Source: Cochliopodium minus (lineage: Eukaryota > Discosea > Himatismenida > Cochliopodiidae). From it: a stretch of 56,266 bases of DNA. Made by a program: the position numbers and the translations under genes. The notes under the pieces were generated by a model. The model worked only from the letters and a program-made list of their open reading frames with translations. It was not told the DNA's origin and ran no database searches. Of the stretch, positions 11,022 through 22,400 are shown one piece after another (positions within the stretch are counted from its first letter, which is position 1; every line of letters begins with the position of its first letter). The stretch spans positions 101,835 to 158,100 of the forward strand of contig JAMYWO010000057.1 in assembly GCA_024220525.1 (NCBI GenBank), given 5' to 3'.

Positions 11022-13550
11022 TTATTTAAAATAATAAAATAACAAAATAATAATGACTACAAAGATTATGATAGGCGACTTATTATTTTCTTCAACGGCA
11101 GAATTTCTAGTATAATTATTCCCAACACTAGATGTTCCATGATTATTTCTGTGTAGGTTACCTGCTTCTTTGTTCAGGATCAAATTAAAGAGTTTATGGT
11201 CGTTAACCTGAGCGAACTGTTTAACAGTTACTCCATGTGCAATCACTGAGTTGTTCTTTGCTCCATGTTTTATCATTGTCTCTATTAATCCGTAATCTTT
11301 ATTCTTAGCGAAAACTGATGCTAAAAGAAAGGGTGTACCTAAAAAAAAAAAAGAAATAAAAAATTGGGTAAATATATATTTTTTTTTACCATCTTGAATT
11401 TTGACATTGACATCTGCTTTTCCTTCTTCGATGAGATACTTTAGAATTTTTGTTTTGTGGAAATTATTTACAATAGCAAAGGAGAAGGGAGTGTGGTTTT
11501 GAAAACTCTTGATGTTGGGGTCTCCTTTGTTATCAACCAATAATTTACTAAATAAAAATTAAAATTAAATTGATAATAAAATTTTAATGATTTACACAGA
11601 TTCGAAGCAAGATTCTTGCATGCAACATGCTAAAGTCAAAGCAGTATCTCCATGGATACTTTTGTGGTTAATGTTCGCTTTGAAATTAACGAGAAGTTGA
11701 ATCTGTTGGATTTTGAAATTGTTTATCGATTTGTTATAAATGGATCTGTATAAACAGGTGTGTCCTAAATGGAAAAATATTATAAATTAATTTTTGTTTG
11801 ATCATAAAATTTTATGTGAAAAATAAAAACCTTGTTCATTAGGAACATTTGGATCTGCATTAGACTCCAAGAGTAATCTGATAACATCCAAGTTTCCAAC
11901 AACACAAGCTAACAAGAAATTCAATAAACATAAAATTTTGTTTTTTTTTGTTTTTTTTTGTTTTTTTTTTAAAAAAAATTACCGCTGTAAAGAGTCCCGA
12001 CTTTGTGTTTATTGACTATTTTCACGTTTCCATTTCCTTTTTCTATCATGTATTTCATTGATTCCATAGTATGGCTTTCGTTCTTGCAAAAGACGGAAAT
12101 AGCAGAGTCTAAAAAAAAAGTAGGATTGTTGAGTTAATAATAAATTTAGAAACATAAAATAAAATTTTATAAAAAATTCATTAGTAATAATCATTAATTG
12201 AAATATAAAATGAATAGAAAAAAAAATTTTAAATTTTTTTTTTCCCAACCTCCATTATGAGTATCCAAGACATTCGGATCAGACCGAGCGTCAATCAAAG
12301 CCTTAATGGTGTAATAGTTATAGTGTTTGCAAACATAAAGGTAGAGGGGATTACGTTTAAAGCAATCGAGACCATTTACATTGACTTTTTTAGAGATGAG
12401 ATACTGAATGATTTCTCCATTATCGTAATCAGAGAAGCAAGCAAAGTGTAGTGCATTAAACTGCATTATGTTTGTATCGTGAATATTTGCTCTTCCCTCT
12501 TCTACGAGGTATTTGATTATTTCAATGTTTGGTTTTTTTGCGTGGATTGCCTAATTTGAATTTTATTTTTTAAAAAAGTTAATATTAAAATGTTTACCCC
12601 CAATAAAATTGTTTTGTATTCCTCTCCATATCTGATATTTGGTTCAGCTTTTTTGTCTATCTATTTTTTTTAAAAAATTTTTATCGAATTAATTTTATCG
12701 TACTATTCCAAAAAAAATCAAAATAAATTGACAGATAAAACTATTTTAATCAATTGATAATGACCTATATATATATTTTAATCAATTTTGAATTTCATAA
12801 AGGAATTAGAAGATATATCCTAATATAGATGTTTGATTTTTTATCGTGTTAAAAATGTTTGTCCAGACACATGAGATACAAATTATAATGCATTATAAAT
12901 ATAAATATTTTGTTATAAATATAAATATTATGTTTTTTTTTTTTTTTTGATACGAGCAAATATAACTCTTTTATATTTATAATAAATGATGAATATTTTT
13001 CATATCATAAAGTTTACCAAGTACTTAATGACTTGATTGTTCCTCCTTTTTTTCGTAACAGAGATTGATAGAGGGGTTTCTCCATTGACAGACATTTTAT
13101 TCACATCTGCATTTCCCTCCTCCACTAATATTTTGACAAGATCCATATTGGGATGGGATGATGCACAAGCAACATATAGACATGTCTTTCCAGCACCATC
13201 TGTGAAATTTGCACTTGCTTTTTTTTCCAATAATTTGTTGATTGGAACATCTCCACCCTCAACAATCGAGAACATTAGCTAATGACAGATTATATAAGTA
13301 ATTTTTCTAAAATAAATATATTACTGACAAATTGAGATATTTTTGGATTTTATGTTTGGGAACGTTATTAAAATCTTTTTTTTTCCTATATTTTTGGCCA
13401 TCTGACATTTTTTTTTTTATTGAAAATTATTTTTCCTAATGACATTACTATCTGGGTATAATTCAGAAAAATCATATTCTTCTCCATCAAGTTTCACATA
13501 TTGCTGAATTTTCAACAGTTGTTGGAGAGTAAAATTATTTGGATTCCAAG
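11022..13550 (-). CDS. Ankyrin-repeat protein with C-terminal membrane anchor
   Basis: Exons (minus): 13449-13550, 13325-13401, 13018-13278, 12598-12660, 12250-12550, 11983-12108, 11831-11908, 11596-11764, 11390-11547, 11022-11338; about 550 codons, every junction in phase. The 5' end is not settled. An upstream exon near 13610-13660 (ending HVRLYSKK) could join in phase, but I found no convincing start codon. About ten ankyrin repeats are visible, for example GKTCLYVACASSHPNMDLV, FNALHFACFSDYDNGEII, GDTALTLACCM and TPFLLASVFAKN. Introns tend to fall between or inside repeats. The last 18 residues (SPIIIFVVIIILLFYYFK) form a hydrophobic tail, so the protein is predicted to be tail-anchored with the repeats in the cytosol as a binding scaffold. 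Confidence 0.8.
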
Positions 13551-13924
13551 CTTTAAATTATTTTAATATCAATTAATTTCATTTGTATATTATTCATTGA
13601 CATTACTTTTCTTTGAATATAGCCTCACATGTTTAAGAGGGTGAAATGTTTTGAAGAAAAAATATAAAAAAAAATGAAGAAAAAATTTTATTGTCTGAAA
13701 AATTTAAAAAAATGAAGAAACTTAATTATTCCTTTTTTTTTAAAAAATATTGCACAATACAATCGCAAAATAACCAAATGGCAAATGGTATTGATTAATC
13801 CATCTACAATATTAAATAAATAACTAAATTTATTGAAGATATACCAGCTTCCTTTTCTCGTACTTTTACTTTTCACACATCAGACCCAATATCCAACCAC
13901 GATGTTTCCATATATTTGGATAAA

Positions 13925-14113
13925 ATGAAGAAAGAGATAAAAACACTCCATATTGAAGAAATTACAATTACACAAGATGAACTCGATATGGTTTCAGATG
14001 ATCAAAATTTTGATTCGAATATTTTGGAATATGATACAGAGCCAATTAGATTCAAATTAGAAATTGGACCAAATGCAAAAGAATGGTTTTTGCAAAAAAT
14101 GAAACAAATATAA
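13925..14113 (+). CDS. Small acidic protein, hypothetical
   Basis: A 62-codon open frame starts at the ATG at 13925. The product is acidic and mixed in composition (TLHIEEITITQDELDMVSD), with no low-complexity bias, which favours real coding over chance in this A/T-rich DNA. No intron, signal or family was recognised. It could be an exon of a larger gene. Confidence 0.4.
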   Translation: MKKEIKTLHIEEITITQDELDMVSDDQNFDSNILEYDTEPIRFKLEIGPNAKEWFLQKMKQI

Positions 14114-14320
14114 TTTCAATTAAAGAAATATTACTAATTTTTGAATTATTATTGCCATATCTTTTTTTTAGGATAAAAATGAATAATAATGAATGAAATT
14201 ACTCCTATAAAAATAACAACCCATCAAATTCCCTTGCAAATATCTTGTGAAATTTTTAAGAAATAAATATATAATATTAGGCTAAAAAAAAATAAATTAT
14301 AAAAAAAATTGATTTCATAC

Positions 14321-14563
14321 ATGAGCGAGATAGAATCAAAGAAAAATAGGATATTATTTGATAATAAAGATCTGGAATATGATGATATTGATGTTAACAA
14401 AATGAAGAAAATTTTTGATGAAATGATAGATTGGCAAATAGAATATGAAAAAAAAAGAGACAATATAATAACTTGTTTGTATCACGTCATCTTAAACAAT
14501 TATCCTGAAAGGCCTCTCAAAACTGGTAATTTTTCCTGCTATAAAAGAAATCAAAAAGCATGA
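14321..14563 (+). CDS. Small hypothetical protein or first exon
   Basis: The open frame from ATG 14321 encodes a charged helical peptide (SEIESKKNRILFDNKDLEYD). The codon run ends in GTAATT at 14525, and a possible acceptor near 14568 would extend the frame to about 14709. Both the single-exon and the spliced reading are open. No family was recognised. Confidence 0.35.
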   Translation: MSEIESKKNRILFDNKDLEYDDIDVNKMKKIFDEMIDWQIEYEKKRDNIITCLYHVILNNYPERPLKTGNFSCYKRNQKA

Positions 14564-14718
14564 TTGAGGATGGTCTCTGAGAAGTTCGACCATTTTTCTG
14601 GTTTTTTTGAATTACAAGGAAACCATTTTTCATGAGGAATATGATAAAGCCAATATCTTTCTAGAAAAACATAAAGAACCAAATCATTTGTCTTTCAAGA
14701 TAATTTTTTGATTCAAAT

Positions 14719-14835
14719 ATGAACATCAAAATAGAACATAAAGAAGACAATAAATTAAGGCAAACTTGCAAGCTATACTTTGGTGTGGAAATAAATTTGA
14801 ATGAAACACCCTCTATTATCAAAAAAAATAACTGA
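14719..14835 (+). CDS. Very short hypothetical ORF
   Basis: A 38-residue frame (MNIKIEHKEDNKLRQTCKLY and on) has mixed, non-repetitive composition unlike the surrounding A/T spacer. It may be a small gene or a leftover exon. There is no other support. Confidence 0.2.
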   Translation: MNIKIEHKEDNKLRQTCKLYFGVEINLNETPSIIKKNN

Positions 14836-14874
14836 ATTTAAAATTAAATTCCCATTAAAATTATTTGAATTTTT

Positions 14875-15328
14875 TTATTCAAATTTTTTTGAATTGAAAA
14901 TCCGAGTAGAACCAATCGTGCAAAAGAAGAAATTTGTTGCAAAGATACTGAAACCTTCCAAAACATTTTTCCTCAAATCCTCGAAAAATTTGAAGGGCAA
15001 AAATTCAGTCAGATACATCATTATTGTGTAGATGAAAAACATTATAGCTGAAACTTTGAAGAGATCTTTCGTTTGAATATTTTTATGTTTATCTGGCTTG
15101 ATAATCCAATTGCAAAGTTCATAAAAGATAACCCCAAATAAAGAATTGAAAATAAAGAACCATATATAAAGAATTAATATATTATATTTGGATATATAAT
15201 ATAAATAAGGCGCTGTTATATAGAGTATTGCTGTAGCTATTATATATAACTAGTTTGAAAACATTCTGTTTCCAATCTTTTTGAAAATCTTGCTCTATAT
15301 CTACATCTATAAAAATTTCATTTTCCAT
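14875..15328 (-). CDS. Small multi-pass membrane protein, possibly with one 55-nt intron
   Basis: On the minus strand an open frame of 125 codons (15249-14875) encodes three or four hydrophobic segments (IIATAILYITAPYLYYIS, then LILYIWFFIFNSLFGVIFYE and IMFFIYTIMMYL). It has no good ATG of its own. An upstream ATG at 15328-15326 starts MENEIFID, and a GTAGAT...CTAG intron at 15304-15250 joins the two in phase. The alternative is a small-indel pseudogene, because that intron is less T-rich than its neighbours. No family was recognised. Confidence 0.45.
15296..15324. repeat. Candidate target-site duplication of the LINE, 3' side
   Basis: This 29-base stretch resembles 16398-16426 on the other flank of the LINE, with both showing TACAT..ATAAAAATTT. 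The two flanks have diverged, which would fit an old insertion. If correct, the LINE went into the 5' end of the small membrane gene at 14875-15328. Confidence 0.35.
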
Positions 15329-15354
15329 ATTCTATTTTTTTTTTAGAGAAATAC

Positions 15355-16397
15355 TTTTTTAAAAATTGAATTTTAATGAATAAAAGGTTAGGGACTTTCT
15401 ACTCAGAGGTAGTCTTGTTTGGGGTTTTTTTGTCCTCGGAACTAATATTTTTCCTATTTAAGCTTACTTTTATTGTCTTAATTGTTTTCATACATAAGAA
15501 ACCAAGCGGGCTGTGAGGGAGTGTCTGATGCGTGTTTTTGTAAGGAGATTGTCCAATGTTGAGTTTTGAGTGACGTAGGCTATCATTTTAATGATTTTTA
15601 TTGCCTTTGGTCCATAACCTCCCATTGTATCTACTACAAAAGGAAAGAAATGTCTATCTCCCAGGGTCTCTTTGTTTTTGTTGTAGTATTCTGCATTTTT
15701 GGTTATCTTTTTGCGTTCATTAGTTTTGTGACTCCGTCTTTTTCTTTGGTTTTACTGATGTGATTTGCATTTTGGATTGGGGATACCTAAGTCAATGTAG
15801 GTTTGTCTTTTGTCTATGAATTCGTGGATTGTGATATCTTGAGGGCATTGGTTGTTGATCTGTTTTTCTCTAGATTCTACTTTGTTCGGTATTCCTGCTT
15901 CTTTTAGGATTCTTGATAGTCTTGCTTCCATTTTGTCATGTCTGTCTTTTGTTGCCTCCTTTCCCGAGTTGCATGTTGTGGCAAAAATTTCTTTTTTTTT
16001 ACCTCATTTAGTTTACTCATGATTTCCTTTTGGGATTTCCTCTTTTTGAAGTCGTCTTCTTTTAATGGTTTCTCTTGTGGGATACCCTCATTAACGCTTT
16101 TGATGATTGTCTTAATGGTATTATTCTGATCTATGCTGTATAGTTTGGGGTAAATGCTGTTTTGGAGTGTTCTTGTTCCTATCTGAAGAGATATAAGCTA
16201 TATCTTGGACTTCCTTGGCAAGTGCAATTCCAAGTCCTGTGTCTATAGAGTGAGCTGTATATATTAGAAATGGTGGGCTGCGAGACCACAAGGTTTGAAT
16301 GCAAATTTTCTCCATCCACGGCTCAACACGAAGGATTTTTTGATGTGCAATCAACCATTGAGAAAAAGTGCACATACCAACAAAAATCATAAACAAG
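15355..16397 (-). mobile_element. LINE (non-LTR retrotransposon) remnant, 3' end of ORF2
   Basis: The minus strand encodes, in successive frames, the C-terminal part of a LINE reverse-transcriptase polyprotein. A GGLGI-like block (TGLGIALAKEVQDIAYISS) is followed by a Lys/Glu-rich linker (RHDKMEARLSRILKEAGIP), a DITIHEFIDKRQTYIDLGIP segment, and the terminal FFPFVVDTMGGYGPKAIKII typical of this family. The RT palm and the endonuclease are missing, as in ordinary 5'-truncated copies. At least three frame changes or stops divide the reading. The element is slightly richer in G+C than its surroundings. The 3' end faces an A-run near 15345. Confidence 0.75.
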
Positions 16398-16557
16398 ATA
16401 TTTCACATACATAAAAATTTTCATTTATGTCATAAAGTTGTTTCAATAAAAACGCACTTTAATATTTTCCCATTTTAAAAATAATATAGATTTTATTATT
16501 TTATTTAATTATTAAAACTATTTAAAAATAATTTTCTATTATAATATTGTATAATAA

Positions 16558-17103
16558 ATGCAAATCTTGAAAACTCCAACATATAAATGGCTTATTGAAA
16601 AAATTAAATATAGATATTTAGTTGACGAAATCTTAAAAGTAAATAAATTGAGATTTAATGATGATTTATTTTGTGATATATTTGATCCTTTCCGTTTTCA
16701 TATTGGAGATGCACAAGATAATGATCATAATGGTATTGATGAATATTGGAATGATTTAGAACACACGATATTTGCTAAAAGTAAATATAATTGCAAATAT
16801 GAAGGATATGAGGAAGAGCAATATCATAAAAATGAGCTAAAATATTTAACAAGTATTGCAGATAGAAAAGCAAGATTTAGAAAATTATCAAAAATAATGA
16901 ATATTATGGTATGCAACAAACATAATTTAGATATTAACATTGCTGTTAAAGTATCATATTATCAATGTGATCTTGATTATCTGTTTGAGGTTCCTTATGA
17001 GTATGATGGTGAAATTACTGAAGAATTTTATAATCAGGAGGAGGAAGAACTTGGTGATTTTATGATGATTGAAGATGTGTCAAGTGATGATGAGGATTAT
17101 TAA
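16558..17103 (+). CDS. Hypothetical acidic protein
   Basis: Single exon, 181 residues, ATG 16558 to TAA 17103. The composition is globular, with an Asp/Glu-rich tail (EDVSSDDEDY end). The motif HNGIDEYWNDLEHTIFAKSK and a central basic helix (RKARFRKLSKIMNIMVC) stand out. No signal peptide or membrane segment is present. The length and balanced codon use argue for a real gene; the function is unknown. Confidence 0.6.
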   Translation: MQILKTPTYKWLIEKIKYRYLVDEILKVNKLRFNDDLFCDIFDPFRFHIGDAQDNDHNGIDEYWNDLEHTIFAKSKYNCKYEGYEEEQYHKNELKYLTSIADRKARFRKLSKIMNIMVCNKHNLDINIAVKVSYYQCDLDYLFEVPYEYDGEITEEFYNQEEEELGDFMMIEDVSSDDEDY

Positions 17104-17454
17104 AAAGCACTATTTTAAATAAATAATTTAAATTAATATAGATTTAATTAAAATCATTTAAAAATATTTTATATTATTATATTATATATTGATAATGGAA
17201 ATTAATANAATTTGAATTTGGATGGTTCAATAGTATTCATTAGTTTGATTATATTTGAGTTTTTTTTATTTATTTGTTTCTCTTAATCATTTTTTCATCC
17301 TTGATTTTTTTTTATTTTTTATTTAGCAAATCTGCGAATCACGGTGGATTCGCAGATGAAAAGAAATTTTCTATTGAATTACTTTTATTTCAAACATATC
17401 TAAATTAATTAAAATAAAAAATAAAATGAATATTCATTCAAAAAATGGAAATTT
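17104..17454. other. Spacer with an N and a GC-rich palindrome
   Basis: This non-coding stretch holds a single undetermined base at 17208 and the perfect inverted repeat at 17330-17357, and otherwise only A/T-rich sequence. Confidence 0.6.
17330..17357. repeat. Perfect 11-bp inverted repeat with 6-bp loop
   Basis: ATCTGCGAATC at 17330-17340 is followed by ACGGTG and its exact reverse complement at 17347-17357. The arms are far more G+C-rich than the surrounding sequence. It could be a stable hairpin, a protein-binding palindrome or a remnant of a mobile element end. No T-run suggesting a terminator follows directly. Confidence 0.85.
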
Positions 17455-17538
17455 GTGCCTATCATTATAGTTGCCTCTTTTACTGCATATAAATCAAATT
17501 ATTTTCAATTGTTTGGTGATTTAAAAATTTCTTTCCCT

Positions 17539-18175
17539 ATGATTATAACCAAAAGGAAGCTTTCATTAAAAATAATGATCATCAAAGTTTATAATATCAT
17601 GAAAGAATGGGATGCAGCTTCACCTGATAATACATTGGAAACGAAAGAATTGCAATGTGATACATTGGAACAAATGCAAGAAAAATTAAAGAAAACATGT
17701 GTTAATATAAACAGAGAGATATCTCCTGTTTTTAGTAGATCTTAAGACAATAGGGCTCCTTATTGACAAAGAAGTTGGTATATACCTTGAAACTTCCAAA
17801 ATGGATACAAAAAGAAAATTATTTTTCAAAGTTGGAACCTCTTCACCTAGAGCTGGCATCGGGGGTGTAATTAGTTGTCCTCATAATAACAGTGAAAAAT
17901 TATTTTCATTTGTGGCACATTTCCATCCAACAGAATCTGATGAAGAAAATCAAATAATAAATGATAAAAAGAATGCTTCTCACGAACACCCAGAGCTTGT
18001 GATTAATGCAAATGAACTCATTATTGTTTATGATGATGAAAAATTGTACAATGATAGGTCTAAATACAAGAAAAGAATATTACCCATCCAAAATCAAAAA
18101 TTTCAATCCCTCATGGATCAACCCATTAATTGTGATACTCCTAATGAATTGAATAATTTATTCAAAACTACTTAA
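17539..18175 (+). CDS. Hypothetical protein, two tentative exons
   Basis: Exons 17539-17698 and 17736-18175 join in phase if a 37-nt intron (GTGTTA...TTTTTAG) is accepted; 199 residues. The second exon is the better supported part (RAGIGGVISCPHNNSEKLFS, ANELIIVYDDEKLYNDRSKY). The first exon may start earlier, because the frame stays open back to about 17422 without an ATG. The unusually short intron makes a frame-disrupted gene a real alternative. No family was recognised. Confidence 0.4.
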
Positions 18176-18294
18176 TTAACAAAAATTGATGAATAAAGAT
18201 AAAACTTCTTTTTCACTTTTTTTATTTCTCAACATTCCCATTTCTCTTATTTTACATCCACACTTGCATTTGACTATTTTGTTATTTTGATAAT

Positions 18295-18498
18295 TTATTC
18301 TAACTCTTTGTTTTCCAACCAATTTTTATACTTTTCTGGATAACAATTTTTCAATAATTTTGACATACTAATCAATTCATAACTTCAATCATTATGTTTT
18401 TTGTAGTGTCTCTTGTCATTATAATACCTATCACCAATGCCCTTGAAAAAATCCTTCCCTAATTCTATTTTTTTAATCTTTTTATTTGATTTGCTCAT
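18295..18498 (-). pseudogene. Small basic protein gene with an in-frame TGA
   Basis: From ATG 18498-18496 the minus strand reads 37 codons (SKSNKKIKKIELGKDFFKGI and on). It meets TGA at about codon 38, continues in the same frame for 29 codons (LLKNCYPEKYKNWLENKELE), and ends at TAA. The composition is continuous across the TGA, as expected if a CGA changed recently. TGA is a normal stop elsewhere in the window, so readthrough is not assumed. Confidence 0.4.
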
Positions 18499-18564
18499 TT
18501 ATATTTAAATAATGAATGAAGATATTATTTTCAGTTCATTTTATCTCCACAAAAACAAGATGGA

Positions 18565-18850
18565 ATTTTGCTTATGTTTATACCGTTTCTCGAGTTTCTT
18601 CAATGAAAATCAGGGAGTTGGTTTGATGCTTGTTTTTATTCAAATTACCAAAAATCCAAAATTATTTTTTTTATCAATAATTATAACAACAATTCTCAAT
18701 ATAGTTTTTCTCTATCTTTTTATTGCAAAAAAACCTAAAGAATAATTTATGTATAATTTGTGTTTATGCTTGTACACTTTCTCGAGTTTCTTCAATGAAA
18801 AAGAGGGGGTGCCTTGGATAGTAGTTTTTCTCTATAGAATCATTGCAGTT
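18565..18850. repeat. Degenerate direct repeat pair
   Basis: A core of TTTCTCGAGTTTCTTCAATG followed by AAAA occurs near 18586 and again near 18778. The sequence following each core ends in a second shared piece (TAGTTTTTCTCTAT). The second unit looks like a copy of the first with its centre deleted. The short frame at 18512-18745 crosses the first unit and is probably not a gene. Confidence 0.6.
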
Positions 18851-18899
18851 GATCGAGAAGTGACGCAAAAGTCTCCAATCACTACTACTGATTAGAGAT

Positions 18900-19200
18900 C
18901 TCTTATTTCTTGTCCAATAGGCAGGGCTATGATTGCTGGGTGTTGAAATCCAAGACGGCGAAAAAATATTAATCTTTAATGCACTCAAATCCTCCACTGA
19001 TTGGGATCTGCAAAACTATTGTGGGTATTTGGATCAAGACAATTTGATAACCAAAAAAGGTAATTTTTAAAGGTGATATATCAAAACTACANTTGATAGA
19101 TTCGGAGAAGGGATGGCAAGTGTTCATGAAATGCATCACATCCAACTCTTCTTCCAAATTGCAAGCGACCATTTATTTTTTATTTTTTATTATTTTATTA
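18900..19200 (+). other. Orphan coding-like fragments around an N at 19092
   Basis: Two stretches read like protein: about 18930-19063 (GVEIQDGEKILIFNALKSST and on, ending at a GTAATT donor) and about 19094-19174 (LIDSEKGWQVFMKCITSNSS). They lie on either side of an undetermined base and could be 5' exons of the pseudokinase gene damaged by an assembly join. No donor site was found after the second one, so I have not added them to that model. Confidence 0.35.
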
Positions 19201-19410
19201 TTTTATTATTTTATTTTTTATTTTTATTATTTATTATTTATTTATTATTTATTATTTTTTTAGTTTTTTTTATTTATTTTTTATTTTTTTATTTTTTTAT
19301 TTTTATATTTTATTATTTTTTTATTTTATTTTTTATTTTTTATTATTTCTTATTTATTATTTATTTCTTACTCATTTTTAATTTTCATTCTTTTTTATTT
19401 TTTATTTAAG

Positions 19411-22400
19411 ACTTGGAGCTGATGAACAACGATGTTAACAAGATCAAGAGAGAGAAGGACAGCATCAAGGAAAAGAAGAGGCTGCTCGAAGAAGAGATCA
19501 ACAAGAAGAAGAGACAGCTCGAGAGCGTTGAGAAAAAGAATGATGAAGAAAAACAAGGTATTATTAAAATGAATTTATTTAAAATATTTTTTCTATTCAA
19601 ATGTTTTATTTCACTTTTTTTTAATTTTTTAATTTTTTTTTTCTGATTATTTCTGAGATTATTTTCATTTTATTATTTATTCGTTTTATTTATTTATGAT
19701 TTTCAAATAAAACAAATTTTAATCTTTTATTTTGATTTTAAATTTTTTCAATTTTATTTTTTCGTTTATTTTATAATAATTTTTTATTTTATTTCAATAT
19801 TGAAAATAATCTTCCTTGGATCAGAAATGATCAACCAACTGAACCTGCAAAAGAACAAGATTTCGGAAGACTACGAGTTGCTCAAACAACAACTGGAAGA
19901 AAAAGAAAGGATGATCGAGTTGGTAGAAAACGAGAAGAACAACCAACAAAACGACTTTGAAAAACTCAACGAGAAATTCAATCTCCTCCAAAAGGTTTCT
20001 TTCGATTCCTCCCCTACTCCTTTACCTCCTCACTCCTTTGATCATAATCATGATGGTACCCTTGTTGATGGATTTCCTTTGAATTTTCATGGCCAGAAAA
20101 AGCTCACTCCCAATGTTTCTAACTATGACACTCCAACCAAACAAATCACCAAGATCATTACTGGTTCTTATTTTTATTTGTTTTTATTTATTTATTTTTA
20201 TTTTATTTTTGTTTTTATTTTTGTTTTATTATTTGTTTATTTTATTTTAAAATTTCATTCTATTTTATTGATTTATTTTATTGATTTGATTTGTTTATTT
20301 ATTGATTTTATTTATTATTTTTTTATTTATTTTTTATTTTATTATTATTTAAAATTTTTTTTTGTTTAATTACTTTTATTATTATAAGAAGTTTATTTTT
20401 TCTTTTTTTTCTTTTTTTAGCTTTTAATTCAATATTTTTTGCATTTTTTTTAGTTTTTTTTAAATTAAAACTTCTAATTTATTTGTTTTAAATTTGTATT
20501 TGTTTTTTTTTTAAATTTAATTAAATTGTTTTGCTTTTCTTTCGATATTTTTTAAATTTTTTTATTTCTTAGAATATTCCAACAACATGTTTGGAAAGTT
20601 CACTTCTCTTTTAAACACATACGTCATCCCCACCATCGCCGAAAACTTCACGAGAGGACCTGTTTCAAAGTTGGAAAGACAACACAAAGATTTCATATTC
20701 CTCGAAAGAAGAGGTTCATTTTTGTTAGTTTTGTTATTTTTTATTTTTTATTTATTTTTGATATTTTAAATATCCAATTTTTGTTTTCACTTAGTTATTT
20801 TTTTTAAAAATTTTTTAATTTTGACTTAAGTTTTCTTATTTTTATTTTTTATTTTATATTTTTTTATTTTTTATTTTTTATTTAATTTAGGAACAAAAAA
20901 TTTTCGTTTATTCTTTCATTTTATTTTTTTTTATTCTTCATTTATTAAATGTCAATTTTTTGTTTATTATTTTTGTTTTTATTTTATTTTTTATTCTTTA
21001 ATAATTTAATTTAATTTATTAATTATTTATTAAAATTTATTAAAATAATTTATTTTTTTGTAATGAATATTTTTTAATTTTTTATTATTTTTATTCATTA
21101 TATTTTAGGAACATCTTTTCATTCTCCCGTATGGAGATGCACCAGCAACGATAGCAAGTATGTTTATGCAGTGAAAAAAATCAAGACTGAATACAAACAA
21201 GAAAGCCTCCACAACATCTTTAGGGAGGCAATGATAAGTATCCCAATTTTTTTTTTGATTAATTATTTTTAAATTTATTTTTTATTTTTTGATTTTTTTT
21301 ATTTTTTATTCAATTTTTTTTTTTTTTATTTATTTTATTTATTTAATTTTTTTTATTCATTTTATATTTCATTTTAATTTTAATATTTTAATTTTAATTT
21401 ATTTTTAGTACACAGTTTATGCTCTTTTGGTAGTGCGAACGTTGTAGAATTGACAGGAATTTTCAAAAAGCAGAATCAAATCTACTACGTGTCCCCCTTC
21501 TACGAAATGGATCTCCAATACGCCATTTATTGTGGCGGAGATAATTCCAAAAATTCCTCCAAAGATTGTTTCCTCTCCGACATTCAAAAAAATTTAATTT
21601 CCGAACAGATCATTTTGACTGTAAAGTTTATTCATAAGCTTGGTCTTTGTCATCGTGATCTCCAACCTTCCTCCATTATGTTGTCTCCTTCCAGCGACAA
21701 AAAGTTTTTCAGTGTCAAGTTGTGCAGTTGGGGCTTTGCTTCTTCTGTTCTCAAAAAGCAAATTTTGCCTCCTTTGGCTCTTACTTCTAATATCAGGTTC
21801 CCATTTTTTATTTTGTTGTTACTTATTTTATTTTATTTTTATTTTATTTTTATTTTTTAAATTTTTGTTTATTCAAATTTTTGTTCATTTAAATCAAAAT
21901 TTTTTTTCAAATCTTTAATAGATACAAAGCCCCAGAAATATTTTTTATGAAACAAAAAGAAATTAATTGGATGTCTTTTGGTAACAAAAATTTTTTTTTT
22001 CTCTTATTGATTCATTTTTTCATTTTAATTTAATAAATTTAAATTATTAAATTATAAAAAAGATATTTGGTCTGTTGGATGCATATTGGCGGAGCTTTTT
22101 CTACAAAAGCCCCTCTTCAATTGTTTTTCCGACAACGAGAACGATCTTATCAGCCAAATATTGAGGTGCGAAGAAATTTTCCGATCCATCCCCAAGAGTA
22201 TTAAATCAGATAAAATCCTCTTTATGATGCAGAAGAGAAAATCTTCTTTTTCCATATTAAAATTGTTACAAGGGAATGATTTCGCTCCTGTTATCGTTTC
22301 TTTTCTCAACTTTCAACAAGATGAAAGGTTTTCTATTTTTTCAATTTTTTTATTTTATTTTTTTATTTTTTATTTTTTAAGGGATCTCAATTCTTATGTT

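Noticed and set aside
19113-19409. Phe/Leu/Ile-rich 98-codon frame
   Set aside because: Apart from the first 20 codons it translates a T/A tract of an intron or spacer; many similar Phe-rich frames occur in the introns here (for example 49142-49500 and 40598-40942).
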